A DNA stretch of 64,000 nucleotides from Flavobacteriales bacterium (GCA_016715895.1 JADJXH010000003.1:1240001-1304000), one strand, 5' to 3'. Counted from the first letter of the stretch, positions 16,240 through 25,482 are shown. Numbers and translations are program-made. Notes: a model not told the origin generated them from the sequence alone.

Positions 16240-18690
16240 ATGCCGCGCTTTGCTGATGTCATCCTGCCTGCGGCCGTTCCGGGCGTGTTCACGTACGCCT
16301 TGACGGAGGATCTCGGCCCGGTGTTGCCCGGCATGCGCATCGTGGTACCCTTTGGCGCAGGGCGGAAGCTCTACGGCGGCTTGGTGACGCGGGTGCATGA
16401 CGTCCGGCCCGAGGGACGGAACGTTCGCCCTGCGCTCAGTGTGCTCGACACCGCGCCGGTGCTGGCCCCGGTACACCTGCAGCTCTGGCAGCGCGTGGCC
16501 GATCACTACCTGTGCTCGATGGGTGAGGTGATGCTCGCCGCCCTGCCCGGCCCGATGGTGCTGACGAGCGAAACGCGGGTGACGGCCACGGCCCTCACGG
16601 CCGAGCATTCGGCCCGGACACCGAGGGCGGCCCTGTTGCTGGATGCGCTCGAGCAGCGGCCCGCGATCACCTTGGGCGAAGCAGGCGAACTGCTTCAGGT
16701 GAAGGATCCGATCCGCGCCATGAAGCAGTTGCTCGACGAAGGGGCCGTGGCGCTGGAGGAGGAGCTGCGGTCGCGCCCTGTGGAACGTCTGGTACGTCAT
16801 GTGGAACTGGCGCCGGAGGCCGGTGACGAGGCCGCGCTGCACGGCTGGTTCGACCGGCTTGCACGAGCCCCCAGGCAGTTGGCGCTGCTGATGAAGGGCA
16901 TCGAGCTGGGTCGCTGGCTGGACAACGGGGGCGGGCCTGTGGCCGAAGCGCGCCTGCTGAAGGCCGCCGGCGCCGAACGGAAACACGTGGAGGAATTGGT
17001 GCGCAAGGGTCTGTTCACCGTGACCGAACGGCCGGCGGACCGCCCACCGGCACGACCGGGGAGCGGCTCCCCCACCCTCTCGCCGGCCCAGGCCACCTGC
17101 CTGGCGGAGATCGACGCCGCCTTGCGCGACCATCGCTGCTGCCTGCTCCAGGGGGTCACCGGCTCGGGCAAGACCGAGGTGTACGCGCATCTCATCGAAC
17201 GTGCCGTCGACCAGGGCGGCCAGGTGCTGTACCTGCTGCCGGAGATCGCGCTCACCACCCAGCTCATCGCCCGGCTCCGCGCGCGCTTCGGCGATCGCGT
17301 CAGCGTGTTCCACAGCCGCCTCAGCGCCCGCCAGCGTGCCGATCTGTGGAGCGGCATCCACCGCGATCCGTCGGCGCATCTCATCGTGGTGGGCGCGCGT
17401 TCGGCGCTCTTCCTTCCCTTCCATCACCTGCGGCTGATCATCGTGGACGAGGAGCACGACCCGTCCTACAAGCAGCAGGACCCCTCGCCGCGCTACAATG
17501 CCCGGGACATGGCCCTGGTGCTCGGCGAGCTCATGAACGCGCCCGTGGTGCTGGGCTCCGCCACCCCGTCCATGGAGACGATGTACAACGCACGACAGGG
17601 GAAGTACGGCCACACCCGATTGCTCGAACGCTTCGGCGACAGCGTGCTGCCCAGCGTGGAGCTGATCGACCTGCGTGAGGCCCACAAGCGCAAACGCATG
17701 CAGGGGCACTTCACGCCCGAACTGCTGGAGGCCGTGCAGCGCACCGTGGAGCGGCGCGATCAGGTGATCCTGTTCCAGAACAGGCGCGGCTACGCCCCGG
17801 TGTGGCAGTGCGAGCAATGTGCGCACGTGCCGAACTGCGCGCATTGTGACGTGAGCCTCACCTACCACAAGCGGAGCCACGAACTCCGTTGCCACTATTG
17901 CGGCCGGGGCTACCCACCCCCCACGGCCTGCCCGTCGTGTGGCAGCCGCAGGCTGAAGATGATCGGCCTCGGCACCGAGCGCATCGAGGAGGAGCTGGCC
18001 GTGGCCCTGCCCGAGGTGCGTGTGGCCCGGCTCGACCAGGACACCGCACGCGGCAAGAACGCCGTCGAGCGGCTCATGCACGACTTCGCGGAAGGGCGGA
18101 TCGACGTGCTCGTCGGCACCCAGATGGTGACCAAGGGGCTCGACATGGAGCGGGTGAACACCGTGGGCATCCTCAGCGCCGACCGATTGCTCCGCTTTCC
18201 TGACTTCCGCGCGCATGAACGGGCCTTCCAGCTCATGGGCCAGGTGGCGGGCCGCAGCGGCCGACGCGGTGTGCAGGGGAGGGTGCTCATCCAGGCGTTC
18301 GATGTGGCCCATCCCGTGCTCGGGCACGTGCTCACCCACGATGTCGACGGCTTCTACGCCCGCGAACTGGGCCATCGCCAGGCCCATGGCTACCCGCCCT
18401 TCTCCCGACTGGTGCGCTTCACCCTGAAGCACCGTTCCGAGGAGCGGGTGGAACAGGCCGCGCGTACGCTGGTGGACCTGCTTCGTCCCGACCTGGGTGA
18501 TCGGGTCCTGGGGCCGGAGACGCCGGCGGTGGCCTGGGTGCGGGACCAGCACATCCGGAACGTGCTGGTGAAACTGGCCCGCGGGGCCTATGCCCGCGAA
18601 AAGGAACGCGTACGCACCGCCTTGGAGCGCCTGTCGGACGCACTGCCGCAAGGACGGGTGCGGCTGATCGTGGATGTGGACCCGGCCTGA
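16240..18690 (+). CDS. priA: Primosomal protein N' (replication restart helicase PriA)
   Basis: PriA recognises stalled or repaired replication forks and reloads the replicative helicase. The 816-aa length fits. The N-terminal fork-binding domain begins FADVILPAAVPGVFTYAL. The helicase core has Walker A GVTGSGKTEVY (around residue 304) and Walker B DEEHD (around residue 402), followed by QQDPSPRYNARDMA. Eight Cys in four CxxC pairs (residues 524-572, from CEQC to CPSC) form the two zinc sites typical of PriA. Motif V-like GTQMVTKGLD and motif VI-like QVAGRSGRRG are present. It is a single gene, divergent from a T9SS gene and ending 5 bp from the convergent lipase gene. Confidence 0.97.
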   Translation: MPRFADVILPAAVPGVFTYALTEDLGPVLPGMRIVVPFGAGRKLYGGLVTRVHDVRPEGRNVRPALSVLDTAPVLAPVHLQLWQRVADHYLCSMGEVMLAALPGPMVLTSETRVTATALTAEHSARTPRAALLLDALEQRPAITLGEAGELLQVKDPIRAMKQLLDEGAVALEEELRSRPVERLVRHVELAPEAGDEAALHGWFDRLARAPRQLALLMKGIELGRWLDNGGGPVAEARLLKAAGAERKHVEELVRKGLFTVTERPADRPPARPGSGSPTLSPAQATCLAEIDAALRDHRCCLLQGVTGSGKTEVYAHLIERAVDQGGQVLYLLPEIALTTQLIARLRARFGDRVSVFHSRLSARQRADLWSGIHRDPSAHLIVVGARSALFLPFHHLRLIIVDEEHDPSYKQQDPSPRYNARDMALVLGELMNAPVVLGSATPSMETMYNARQGKYGHTRLLERFGDSVLPSVELIDLREAHKRKRMQGHFTPELLEAVQRTVERRDQVILFQNRRGYAPVWQCEQCAHVPNCAHCDVSLTYHKRSHELRCHYCGRGYPPPTACPSCGSRRLKMIGLGTERIEEELAVALPEVRVARLDQDTARGKNAVERLMHDFAEGRIDVLVGTQMVTKGLDMERVNTVGILSADRLLRFPDFRAHERAFQLMGQVAGRSGRRGVQGRVLIQAFDVAHPVLGHVLTHDVDGFYARELGHRQAHGYPPFSRLVRFTLKHRSEERVEQAARTLVDLLRPDLGDRVLGPETPAVAWVRDQHIRNVLVKLARGAYAREKERVRTALERLSDALPQGRVRLIVDVDPA

Positions 18691-18695
18691 TCCGA

Positions 18696-20105
18696 TCAGG
18701 GCGTCCGCAGGAACCGGTGCACCGAACGGCGGCGCCCATCGGCGATGGTGAGCACATAGAGCCCCGCCGGCAGGGCGGAAACATCCACCGCACCCGGACC
18801 GTCCAACCGCCCCCTGGAGACCACCGCGCCCCGCTGATCATGGGCCGACCAGCTCAAGGGCCCACCGAACGGGTGCACCAGATGGAGCGTCCCCGAGGTC
18901 GCCGTGGGCATCACTTCCCAGCCACGTTCTGCCAGCTCCGGCACGTCTGTCCAGGCGCACTCGGCCTGCAGGTCCATCAACCAGGCGCGCACGGCGAGCA
19001 GTGCGGGGAAGGCGCACGCCCCATGATCCAGGGCACCCATGTCCACCGCGCTCACCTCCTGCGCACCGGCGAGCTGGAAGGACTGAAGGGCCACCTGCGT
19101 GTTGCCGGCGAACACATGATCGTCCGCGTTGCAGTAGTGCATGCGCACCGGCGCCTGGGGCACCCAGCCGTAGAGGTCGTTGTCCGCCAGGGCCAGCCGG
19201 AACGGATGCTGCGGATCGGTGGCGAACGCCTGAAGCACGCTGTCCTGCAGGACCGTGCTGGGCACGGACGGCATCACCGCGTCCACATCACCGCTGCCGT
19301 GCGTGCCGTCGAACAGGGGCGGGAGCAGCGTGTCCCACGGTGCCTTGAACACTTCCGAAGGGCTGTTGAAGAGCCCGGGGTACACGGATCCGTAGGCAAG
19401 CACCACATAGGGCAGATAGTAGGGTGCCGGATAGGGCACGGTGTCCACCATCACCTGGGCCTGGACCCCGCTCACATCATAGGGCCCGGAACAGGGCGCG
19501 CTGGCCGTGACGGTGAACTCCGTGGCGAACTGCTGTTCGATGGCGCGGTGGGTGGCCATGCACGCATGCCCGCCCTGGCTGTAGCCGGTGAGGAAGAGCT
19601 GGCCGTTGAGCAGAACGCCCTGCGCATCGCACCACTCACGCACCGCACGCAACAGGTCGATGGAGGCGCTGGCCTCGGTGGCGGCGTGCACATACGGATG
19701 CAGCCCCGGCGAATCGCCCAACCCCAGATAGTCGGGCAGCGCGCTCACGAAGCCGATGCCGCTCAGGTAATACCCCACCAGGGCCTCCTGACTGAGGCGC
19801 GAGGGCACCGCCTCTTTTTCCAGGATGGTGCCGTGCATGTAGCACGCGATCGAGTGGTAGCAGGTGTCATCGGTGGGCACCATCATGGCCCCCGAGGCCA
19901 CGATGGGCTGGCCATCCGCGTCGGTTGACCAGTACTTCAACCGGTACACATCGACCCCGTTGATCGCGTTGCCCACGCCGGTGTCGATCAGCTCCTGTTG
20001 GGTGAAGGTGAGCAGCAGCGAATCGCTGATCAGCACCTGGGCATGATGCGCCAGGGGCATGCCGCACAGGGCGATGCCGGCGGCAAGGTGGATGTGGAAG
20101 CGCAT
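18696..20105 (-). CDS. T9SS-secreted alpha/beta hydrolase (secretory lipase-like), 469 aa
   Basis: The signal peptide MRFHIHLAAGIALCGMPLAHHAQ is followed by an alpha/beta-hydrolase domain. The nucleophile elbow is GYSQGG (Ser176). The oxyanion-side segment is CYMHGTI near residue 88. NADDHV (Asp328/329) and DHGAC (His361) are placed as the acid and base of the triad. The layout (Y-P-DYLGLG near 125, HPYVHAATEASASIDLLRAVR near 136-155) resembles the fungal/bacterial secretory lipase family. The last ~75 residues form a type A sorting domain ending in HRFLRTP. It is predicted to be an exported esterase or lipase. It lies 28 bp downstream of the small secreted-protein gene, with a TATCTTCA promoter-like string in the gap, so it may be transcribed with or without the upstream genes. 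Confidence 0.83.
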   Translation of the reverse strand: MRFHIHLAAGIALCGMPLAHHAQVLISDSLLLTFTQQELIDTGVGNAINGVDVYRLKYWSTDADGQPIVASGAMMVPTDDTCYHSIACYMHGTILEKEAVPSRLSQEALVGYYLSGIGFVSALPDYLGLGDSPGLHPYVHAATEASASIDLLRAVREWCDAQGVLLNGQLFLTGYSQGGHACMATHRAIEQQFATEFTVTASAPCSGPYDVSGVQAQVMVDTVPYPAPYYLPYVVLAYGSVYPGLFNSPSEVFKAPWDTLLPPLFDGTHGSGDVDAVMPSVPSTVLQDSVLQAFATDPQHPFRLALADNDLYGWVPQAPVRMHYCNADDHVFAGNTQVALQSFQLAGAQEVSAVDMGALDHGACAFPALLAVRAWLMDLQAECAWTDVPELAERGWEVMPTATSGTLHLVHPFGGPLSWSAHDQRGAVVSRGRLDGPGAVDVSALPAGLYVLTIADGRRRSVHRFLRTP

Positions 20106-20133
20106 GGGCTGAAGATAGCCCGATGCTCCGGAC

Positions 20134-20733
20134 TCAGTGCTGCACCGTGAAACGCCCCGCGTGCACGCGTCCGCCGTAGGTGGCCCGGTAGTGATGGATG
20201 CCGGCTGACCACGCACGCACGTCGAGCTCCGCGCGATCGCCGCGCACGCCCAGGGAGGCGATCAAGGGCCGGCCCGCCTGATCGTACACGTCGAGCACCC
20301 CATCGGCGGTGCCGGCCTCGCGGAACAACAGCACCACGCGTTCATGTGCCGGTGAGGGGAACGCGAGATGCGCGCGCGCCGTCAGCCGCTCGAAGCGGAC
20401 CTCCAGCGTGGACGAGTACCCCTGTGCGCCCAACTTCAGGCGATAGGCGAGCGTGGACAGTTCCGGTGGCGCGGCATCGGTCCAGTCATAGGCCACCGCC
20501 GCGTTCACATCGCCGCACAACCCGGAGATCCCACCGACCTGCTGCCAGGCACCGCCGTTCACCGCACGTTCCACCTGGGTCCCATCACAGGTGGTGCCCG
20601 CCACCATCGTCCACTCCAGCAGCACTTGCTCCTCACGCACGGTGGCGGTGAACGCCGAGAGGAAGGGATGCTCCTGGCCCACGGCGAAGGTGAAGGGCAG
20701 CAGGACGGGGAGGAACGCGAACATGAGGCGCAT
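20134..20733 (-). CDS. Small T9SS type A cargo protein, 199 aa
   Basis: The signal peptide MRLMFAFLPVLLPFTFAVGQ is followed by a ~95-residue beta-sandwich (fn3-like: FTATVREEQVLLEWTMVAG, and CDGTQVERA with a Cys pair closing at SGLCGD). The C-terminal sorting domain begins about residue 123 (LAFPSPAHERVVLLF) and ends in HAGRFTVQH. Such short proteins carry only one recognition-like domain plus the CTD. The function is unknown. It starts 14 bp after the pseudouridine synthase stop, so it is probably on the panB transcript even though the roles appear unrelated. Confidence 0.75.
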   Translation of the reverse strand: MRLMFAFLPVLLPFTFAVGQEHPFLSAFTATVREEQVLLEWTMVAGTTCDGTQVERAVNGGAWQQVGGISGLCGDVNAAVAYDWTDAAPPELSTLAYRLKLGAQGYSSTLEVRFERLTARAHLAFPSPAHERVVLLFREAGTADGVLDVYDQAGRPLIASLGVRGDRAELDVRAWSAGIHHYRATYGGRVHAGRFTVQH

Positions 20734-20747
20734 CGCCGACTGAACGT

Positions 20748-21386
20748 TCAGGCCGTTGGAATAGTGCGCCACGGGTCCCAGGTGGGCGTACCGGGCACGG
20801 GGGCCTCCACGTGCAGCGCCTCCCCAGTGAAGGGGTGCCGCAGGGCGATCGACCGCGCGTGCAGGGCGATGGAGCGGTCGCGCTCCCCGCGCCGCGCACC
20901 ATACTTCACATCGCCCTTGATGGGATGCCCGGCGGCGGCGAGCTGTGCGCGGATCTGATGGAAGGCTCCTCCCAGGGGCCGCACCTCCACCAGGGTGTAG
21001 CGATCACCCCGCATCAGGGGCCGCAGCTCGAGCGATACCGGCACGCCGCGGTCCGAGACGCGGGCCCGGCGCGCCTTCGTGTCGTGGAGCAGGGTGTGCT
21101 CAAGCGTCAGGTCGCCGTCCACGGCACCGGTCACCACGGCCAGGTAGGTCTTCTGAACGGCCCGCTCCTGGAAGAGCCGGTTCAGCGCCTGAAGCGCTTC
21201 GGTCGTCCGGCTGAACAGCACCACCCCGCTCACGGGGCGGTCAAGCCGGTGCGGCAGGCCGATGGCCTCGCCGGGATGGATCGCCCGCAACGCGCACAGC
21301 AGATCGGGTGTGCCGGTGGGGTCGGGTTGCACGGGCATGCCTGCAGGCTTGTGCACGGCCAGCAGCCGGGCATCGGACCAGAGCAC
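20748..21386 (-). CDS. RluA/RsuA-superfamily RNA pseudouridine synthase, 212 aa
   Basis: A catalytic domain without an S4 domain. Motif I, LLAVHKPAGMPVQ, is near residues 8-20. Motif II, GLPHRLDRPVSGVVLF, has the catalytic Asp at residue 49. A KTYLAVV segment and the C-terminal HQIRAQLAAAGHPIKGDVKYG follow. It isomerises a specific uridine in rRNA or tRNA. No ATG lies before the KPAG motif in a credible position. I therefore choose the GTG at 21386, 13 bp after the panB stop, giving an N-terminus like that of other family members. The target uridine is not predictable. Confidence 0.9.
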   Translation of the reverse strand: MLWSDARLLAVHKPAGMPVQPDPTGTPDLLCALRAIHPGEAIGLPHRLDRPVSGVVLFSRTTEALQALNRLFQERAVQKTYLAVVTGAVDGDLTLEHTLLHDTKARRARVSDRGVPVSLELRPLMRGDRYTLVEVRPLGGAFHQIRAQLAAAGHPIKGDVKYGARRGERDRSIALHARSIALRHPFTGEALHVEAPVPGTPTWDPWRTIPTA

Positions 21387-21399
21387 GCGGGGCCCGGGC

Positions 21400-22215
21400 T
21401 CAGTACTGCTCGTCGGCGCTGGGGAAGTCACGCGAGCGCACATCGATGAGGTAGCGCCCCACCGCATCGGTGATGACGCTGTGCAGGTCGGCGTAGCGCC
21501 GGAGGAACCGGGGGTTGAAGGCCTTGTTGATCCCCAGCATGTCGTGGAGCACCAGCACCTGTCCATCCACGCCGCCGCCGGCACCGATGCCGATCACCGG
21601 AATGGACACACTGCGGGCCACCTCGGCCGCCAGGGCCGCGGGGATCTTCTCCAGCACGATGGCGAAGCAGCCCGCCTGCTCCAGCATGCGGGCATCCTCG
21701 CGCAGGCGCTGGGCCTCGGCCTCCTCCTTGGCGCGCACCACGTAGGTGCCGAACTTGTAGATGCTCTGCGGCGTGAGCCCCAGATGACCCATCACCGGGA
21801 TGCCGGCGGTGAGGATGCGCTCGATGCTGGCGATGACCTCGCGGCCACCTTCCAGCTTCACGGCGTGGGCACCGCTCTCCTTCATGATGCGGATGGCGCT
21901 GTTGAGCGCACCCTTGCTGTTGCCCTGATAGGTGCCGAAAGGCAGGTCCACCACGATGAGGGCGCGCTGGCAGCCCCGCACCACACTGCTGGCGTGGTAG
22001 ATCATCTGGTCCAGCGTGATGGGCAGGGTGGTCTCATGACCCGCCATCACGTTGCTGGCGCTGTCGCCCACGAGGATCACATCGATGCCGGCGGCGTCCA
22101 CCAGGCTCGCCAGGCTGAAGTCGTAGGCCGTCAGCATGGCGATGGGCTGGCCCTTGGCCTTCATCTCCTGCAGCACATGGGTGGTCACGCGCCGGGCATC
22201 CTTCGGTTCGCTCAT
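21400..22215 (-). CDS. panB: 3-methyl-2-oxobutanoate hydroxymethyltransferase
   Basis: PanB transfers a hydroxymethyl group from methylenetetrahydrofolate to 2-oxoisovalerate, giving ketopantoate, the first committed step of pantothenate and coenzyme A synthesis. The 271-aa length is normal. Family motifs are visible in order: MLTAYDFSLASLVDAAGID, VGDSASNVMAGH (metal-binding Asp), VVDLPFGTYQGN, AVKLEGG, VMGHLGLTPQS, the catalytic Glu in VLEKIP (near 190), and IGIGAGGGVDGQVLVLHDMLG. The first gene of the panB/pseudouridine-synthase unit, it has its own TAGCTTTG promoter element 31 bp upstream. The panC, panD and panE genes are not in the window. Confidence 0.96.
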   Translation of the reverse strand: MSEPKDARRVTTHVLQEMKAKGQPIAMLTAYDFSLASLVDAAGIDVILVGDSASNVMAGHETTLPITLDQMIYHASSVVRGCQRALIVVDLPFGTYQGNSKGALNSAIRIMKESGAHAVKLEGGREVIASIERILTAGIPVMGHLGLTPQSIYKFGTYVVRAKEEAEAQRLREDARMLEQAGCFAIVLEKIPAALAAEVARSVSIPVIGIGAGGGVDGQVLVLHDMLGINKAFNPRFLRRYADLHSVITDAVGRYLIDVRSRDFPSADEQY

Positions 22216-22246
22216 GGCCTGGGCCCCGCCTGTTGGCGGAGGGCGC

Positions 22247-22254
22247 CAAAGCTA
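22247..22254 (-). promoter_or_regulatory. -7 promoter element TAGCTTTG of panB
   Basis: An exact TAnnTTTG match 31 bp before the panB ATG, followed by GCGCCC. The divergent plus-strand promoter at 22327 has the same downstream GCGCCC. Confidence 0.6.
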
Positions 22255-22326
22255 GGGCCGCCCTGCCGAAGGATGGGCCGCAGCGTCCGCTCCCCGTTCA
22301 TCACGCCACCGCTGCGGGCGGCCAGC

Positions 22327-22334
22327 TATCTTTG
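22327..22334 (+). promoter_or_regulatory. -7 promoter element TATCTTTG of the lipoprotein gene at 22351
   Basis: An exact TAnnTTTG match 16 bp before the ATG, followed by GCGCCC as in the panB promoter. It also excludes the longer upstream open frame as the coding start. Confidence 0.6.
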
Positions 22335-22350
22335 GCGCCCTTCCACGCCC

Positions 22351-23394
22351 ATGGCCCGCCGCACCATCGCCCTTCTGCTCTTCCCCGCCGTGTTCGCCGC
22401 CTGCAGCACCGACCTGGAGGTGAGCGCTCCGTACAAGGACATCACCGTGGTGTACGGTGTGCTGTCGACCCGGGCCGCCGACGGCACAAGCGACGAGACA
22501 CGCCACTACGTGAAGATCAACAAGGCCTTCCTGGGCGAGGGCGATGCCCTGGTATACGCGCAGATCGCCGACAGCACCGAGTACGACGACCCCGACTTCC
22601 AGGTGGCCCCGCGCGTGGTGGACCTGGACAACAACGCGGAGTTCCTGCTGAACGATACGATGATGCCGCGGGAGCCGGGGGTGTTCAACTCGCCCCTGCA
22701 CAAGGTGTACTACTTCGACGCCACGCTCGATCCCGAGCACACGTACGCCGTGCGCATGAAGGTGCGCGGCAACGAGGTCAGCGCAGAGACGCCGATCGTG
22801 AACCCGCCGGCCTACCAGTCCGGTTTCCTGCAGACCAACAGCAACAGCAAGCTGAACTTGATGCTGGGCAACCAGTACAACACGGTGGACATGGATTTCC
22901 GCAGCGGGCGGGACGCGCGGCGCTATGACGTGAGCTACCGCGTGCGGTACGCCGAGGACCGGTCGGGCGTGCTCACCGAGGAGTCGTACACGGTGTTCCT
23001 GGGCTCGGTGCGCACCAACGGGCTCAATGGTGGGGAGGAGCTTCAGGTGGCCATCAGCGGCGAGGCGTTCTACCAGAACATGGCGACCGTGATGGAGAAC
23101 GACCCCTCCATCACCCGGCGGATCTACCGGGGCCTGGACATCCTGTTCGCCGCCGCCAGCGACGAGTTCGCCACCTACCTCACCCTGGCCCAGCCGGTGA
23201 GCGGCATCGTGGAGGAGCGCCCCGAGTACACCAACATCACCAACGGCTACGGGCTGTTCGCCGGTCGTCACTTCCAAACGGCCGTGGGCGTGAAGCTCGG
23301 TGATGCCTCCCTGGTGCAACTGGTGGACGGCCCCTACACGGCCCCGTTCAACTTCTGCATCGAGGGGAACGGTCCACCCCTGGGCTGCGACTGA
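22351..23394 (+). CDS. Hypothetical beta-rich lipoprotein, 347 aa
   Basis: The lipoprotein signal MARRTIALLLFPAVFAAC ends with the lipobox Cys at residue 18. The mature part starts STDLEVSAPYKDITVVYGVL and contains YVKINKAFLGEGDALVYAQ, a stretch I recognise as recurring in Bacteroidota lipoproteins of unknown function. Most of the rest is predicted beta-sandwich (YYFDATLDPEHTYAVRMKV). The layout resembles DUF4249-like outer-membrane lipoproteins, but I cannot confirm the family. It is a single gene between the panB promoter region and dnaK, with no SusC/SusD-type partner nearby. Confidence 0.8.
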   Translation: MARRTIALLLFPAVFAACSTDLEVSAPYKDITVVYGVLSTRAADGTSDETRHYVKINKAFLGEGDALVYAQIADSTEYDDPDFQVAPRVVDLDNNAEFLLNDTMMPREPGVFNSPLHKVYYFDATLDPEHTYAVRMKVRGNEVSAETPIVNPPAYQSGFLQTNSNSKLNLMLGNQYNTVDMDFRSGRDARRYDVSYRVRYAEDRSGVLTEESYTVFLGSVRTNGLNGGEELQVAISGEAFYQNMATVMENDPSITRRIYRGLDILFAAASDEFATYLTLAQPVSGIVEERPEYTNITNGYGLFAGRHFQTAVGVKLGDASLVQLVDGPYTAPFNFCIEGNGPPLGCD

Positions 23395-23499
23395 CGATCT
23401 GTCCTTCTGTCAGGTCCTTTTCGGTCGGCCCTGCGGCCGGGTGCACCACCTTGTCAGCTTTCCGGGGCCTCGGCGCCATGGCATGCGCATTGACGAGCG

Positions 23500-23513
23500 G
23501 GTTCGAACGAACC
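23500..23513. promoter_or_regulatory. Inverted repeat in the dnaK upstream region
   Basis: GGTTCG and CGAACC (6-bp arms, AA between) lie 7 bp before the dnaK ATG. The position fits an operator or leader element. No CIRCE element and no clear sigma-32-type promoter was seen. Confidence 0.3.
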
Positions 23514-23520
23514 AACGACC

Positions 23521-25425
23521 ATGAGCAAGATCATCGGCATCGACCTGGGCACCACCAACAGCTGTGTGGCGGTGATGGAAGGCAACGAACCCGTGGTGAT
23601 CGCCAACAGCGAAGGCAAGCGCACCACCCCCAGTGTGGTGGCCTTCGTGGAGGGCGGTGAACGCAAGGTGGGCGACCCGGCCAAGCGCCAGGCGATCACC
23701 AACCCGCGGAACACCATCTTCTCCATCAAGCGCTTCATGGGCAACTCGTACGACGAGAGCTCCAAGGAGGCCTCGCGTGTGCCCTACACCGTGGAACGCG
23801 GACCGAACAACACGCCGCGCGTGCAGATCGGCGACCGCCAGTACACCCCGCAGGAGATCAGTGCCATGATCCTGCAGAAGATGAAGAAGACCGCCGAGGA
23901 TTACCTCGGCACCACGGTGAGCGAGGCGGTGATCACCGTGCCGGCCTACTTCAACGACGCCCAGCGCCAGGCCACCAAGGAGGCGGGCGAGATCGCGGGC
24001 CTCAAGGTGCGCCGCATCATCAACGAACCGACGGCCGCGGCGCTCGCCTACGGCCTCGACAAGAAGCACAAGGACCAGAAGATCGTGGTCTTCGACTGCG
24101 GTGGCGGCACCCACGATGTGAGCGTGCTGGAGCTGGGCGACGGTGTGTTCGAGGTGAAGAGCACCGACGGTGACACCCACCTGGGCGGCGACGATTTCGA
24201 CCAGGTGATCATCGACTGGCTGGCCGAGGAGTTCAAGGGCCAGTTCAACATCGACCTGCGCAAGGACCCCATGGCCCTGCAGCGCCTGAAGGAGGCTGCC
24301 GAGAAGGCCAAGATCGAGCTCAGCTCCACGACGAGCAGCGAGATCAACCTGCCCTACATCATGCCGGTGGACGGCATCCCGCAGCACCTGGTGCGCAGCC
24401 TCACCCGCGCCAAGTTCGAGCAGCTCGCCGACAGCCTCATCAAGCGCACCATCGCCCCCTGCGAGAGCGCGTTGAAGAACGCCGGCCTCAAGACCACCGA
24501 CATCGACGAGGTGATCCTGGTGGGCGGCAGCACCCGCATCCCGGCCATCCAGGAGGCGGTGAAGAAGTTCTTCGGCAAGGAGCCCAGCAAGGGGGTGAAC
24601 CCGGACGAAGTGGTGGCCGTTGGCGCCGCGATCCAGGGCGGCGTGCTCGCCGGTGATGTGAAGGATGTGCTGCTGCTCGACGTGACCCCGCTGAGCCTCG
24701 GCATCGAGACCATGGGCGGTGTGATGACGCGCCTGATCGAGTCCAACACGACGATCCCCACCAAGAAGAGCGAGACCTTCAGCACCGCGAGCGACAGCCA
24801 GCCCAGTGTGGAGATCCATGTGCTGCAGGGCGAGCGTCCCATGGCCAGCGGCAACCGCACCATCGGCCGCTTCCACCTCGACGGCATCCCGCCCGCACCG
24901 CGCGGCGTGCCCCAGGTCGAGGTCACCTTCGACATCGATGCCAACGGGATCCTGCACGTGAGCGCCAAGGACAAGGCCACGGGCAAGGAGCAGAGCATCC
25001 GCATCGAGGCCAGCAGCGGCCTCAGCAAGGACGAGATCGAGAAGATGAAGAAGGAGGCCGAGGCCAACGCCGATGCCGACAAGGCCGCACGCGAGCGCGT
25101 GGACAAGCTCAACGCCGCCGACAGCCTCATCTTCCAGACCGAGAAGAGCCTGAAGGAGTACGGCGACAAGATCCCGGCCGAGAAGAAACAGCCCATCGAG
25201 GATGCCCTCACCCGCCTGAAGGACGCGCACAAGGCCCAGGACGTGGACGCCTGCGACAAGCTGGTGGCCGAGCTGAACACCGCCTTCCAGGCCGCGAGCC
25301 AGGAGATGTACAACGCGGCCCAGCAGGCCCAGGCCAACGGCAATGCCCAGGGAGGCACCACGGCCGCTGACGGCAACGCCGAGGTCACCGATGTGGACTT
25401 CGAGGAAGTGAAGGACGGCAAGTAA
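23521..25425 (+). CDS. dnaK: Molecular chaperone DnaK (Hsp70)
   Basis: A 634-aa Hsp70. The N-terminal ATPase domain starts MSKIIGIDLGTTNSCVAVMEG and contains the phosphate-binding IDLGTTNS, VPAYFNDAQRQATK, the RRIINEPTAAALAYG stretch, FDCGGGTHDVSVLE and ILVGGSTRIPA. The substrate-binding domain starts near residue 380 (DVTPLSLGIETMGG). A helical lid follows, with an Ala/Gln-rich tail (QQAQANGNAQGG) and an acidic C-terminus DVDFEEVKDGK. GGGTHDVS has His where most DnaKs have Phe (GGGTFDVS). It folds and disaggregates proteins with DnaJ and GrpE, neither of which lies next to it. A strong hairpin terminator follows. Confidence 0.98.
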   Translation: MSKIIGIDLGTTNSCVAVMEGNEPVVIANSEGKRTTPSVVAFVEGGERKVGDPAKRQAITNPRNTIFSIKRFMGNSYDESSKEASRVPYTVERGPNNTPRVQIGDRQYTPQEISAMILQKMKKTAEDYLGTTVSEAVITVPAYFNDAQRQATKEAGEIAGLKVRRIINEPTAAALAYGLDKKHKDQKIVVFDCGGGTHDVSVLELGDGVFEVKSTDGDTHLGGDDFDQVIIDWLAEEFKGQFNIDLRKDPMALQRLKEAAEKAKIELSSTTSSEINLPYIMPVDGIPQHLVRSLTRAKFEQLADSLIKRTIAPCESALKNAGLKTTDIDEVILVGGSTRIPAIQEAVKKFFGKEPSKGVNPDEVVAVGAAIQGGVLAGDVKDVLLLDVTPLSLGIETMGGVMTRLIESNTTIPTKKSETFSTASDSQPSVEIHVLQGERPMASGNRTIGRFHLDGIPPAPRGVPQVEVTFDIDANGILHVSAKDKATGKEQSIRIEASSGLSKDEIEKMKKEAEANADADKAARERVDKLNAADSLIFQTEKSLKEYGDKIPAEKKQPIEDALTRLKDAHKAQDVDACDKLVAELNTAFQAASQEMYNAAQQAQANGNAQGGTTAADGNAEVTDVDFEEVKDGK

Positions 25426-25482
25426 GGTCAAGGGCCCGGACGCACCGGACCCTGCGCTCTCCGCCCGGCCACACACGGACCA

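Noticed and set aside
16240..18690. Minus-strand frame of 815 codons opposite priA (16204-18651)
   Set aside because: The plus strand has all PriA motifs and zinc-binding cysteines; the antisense product has no family features.
21262..22350. Upstream extension of the lipoprotein frame back to 21262
   Set aside because: The extension overlaps panB and the pseudouridine synthase gene antisense. A lipoprotein signal peptide and an exact TAnnTTTG promoter place the start at 22351.
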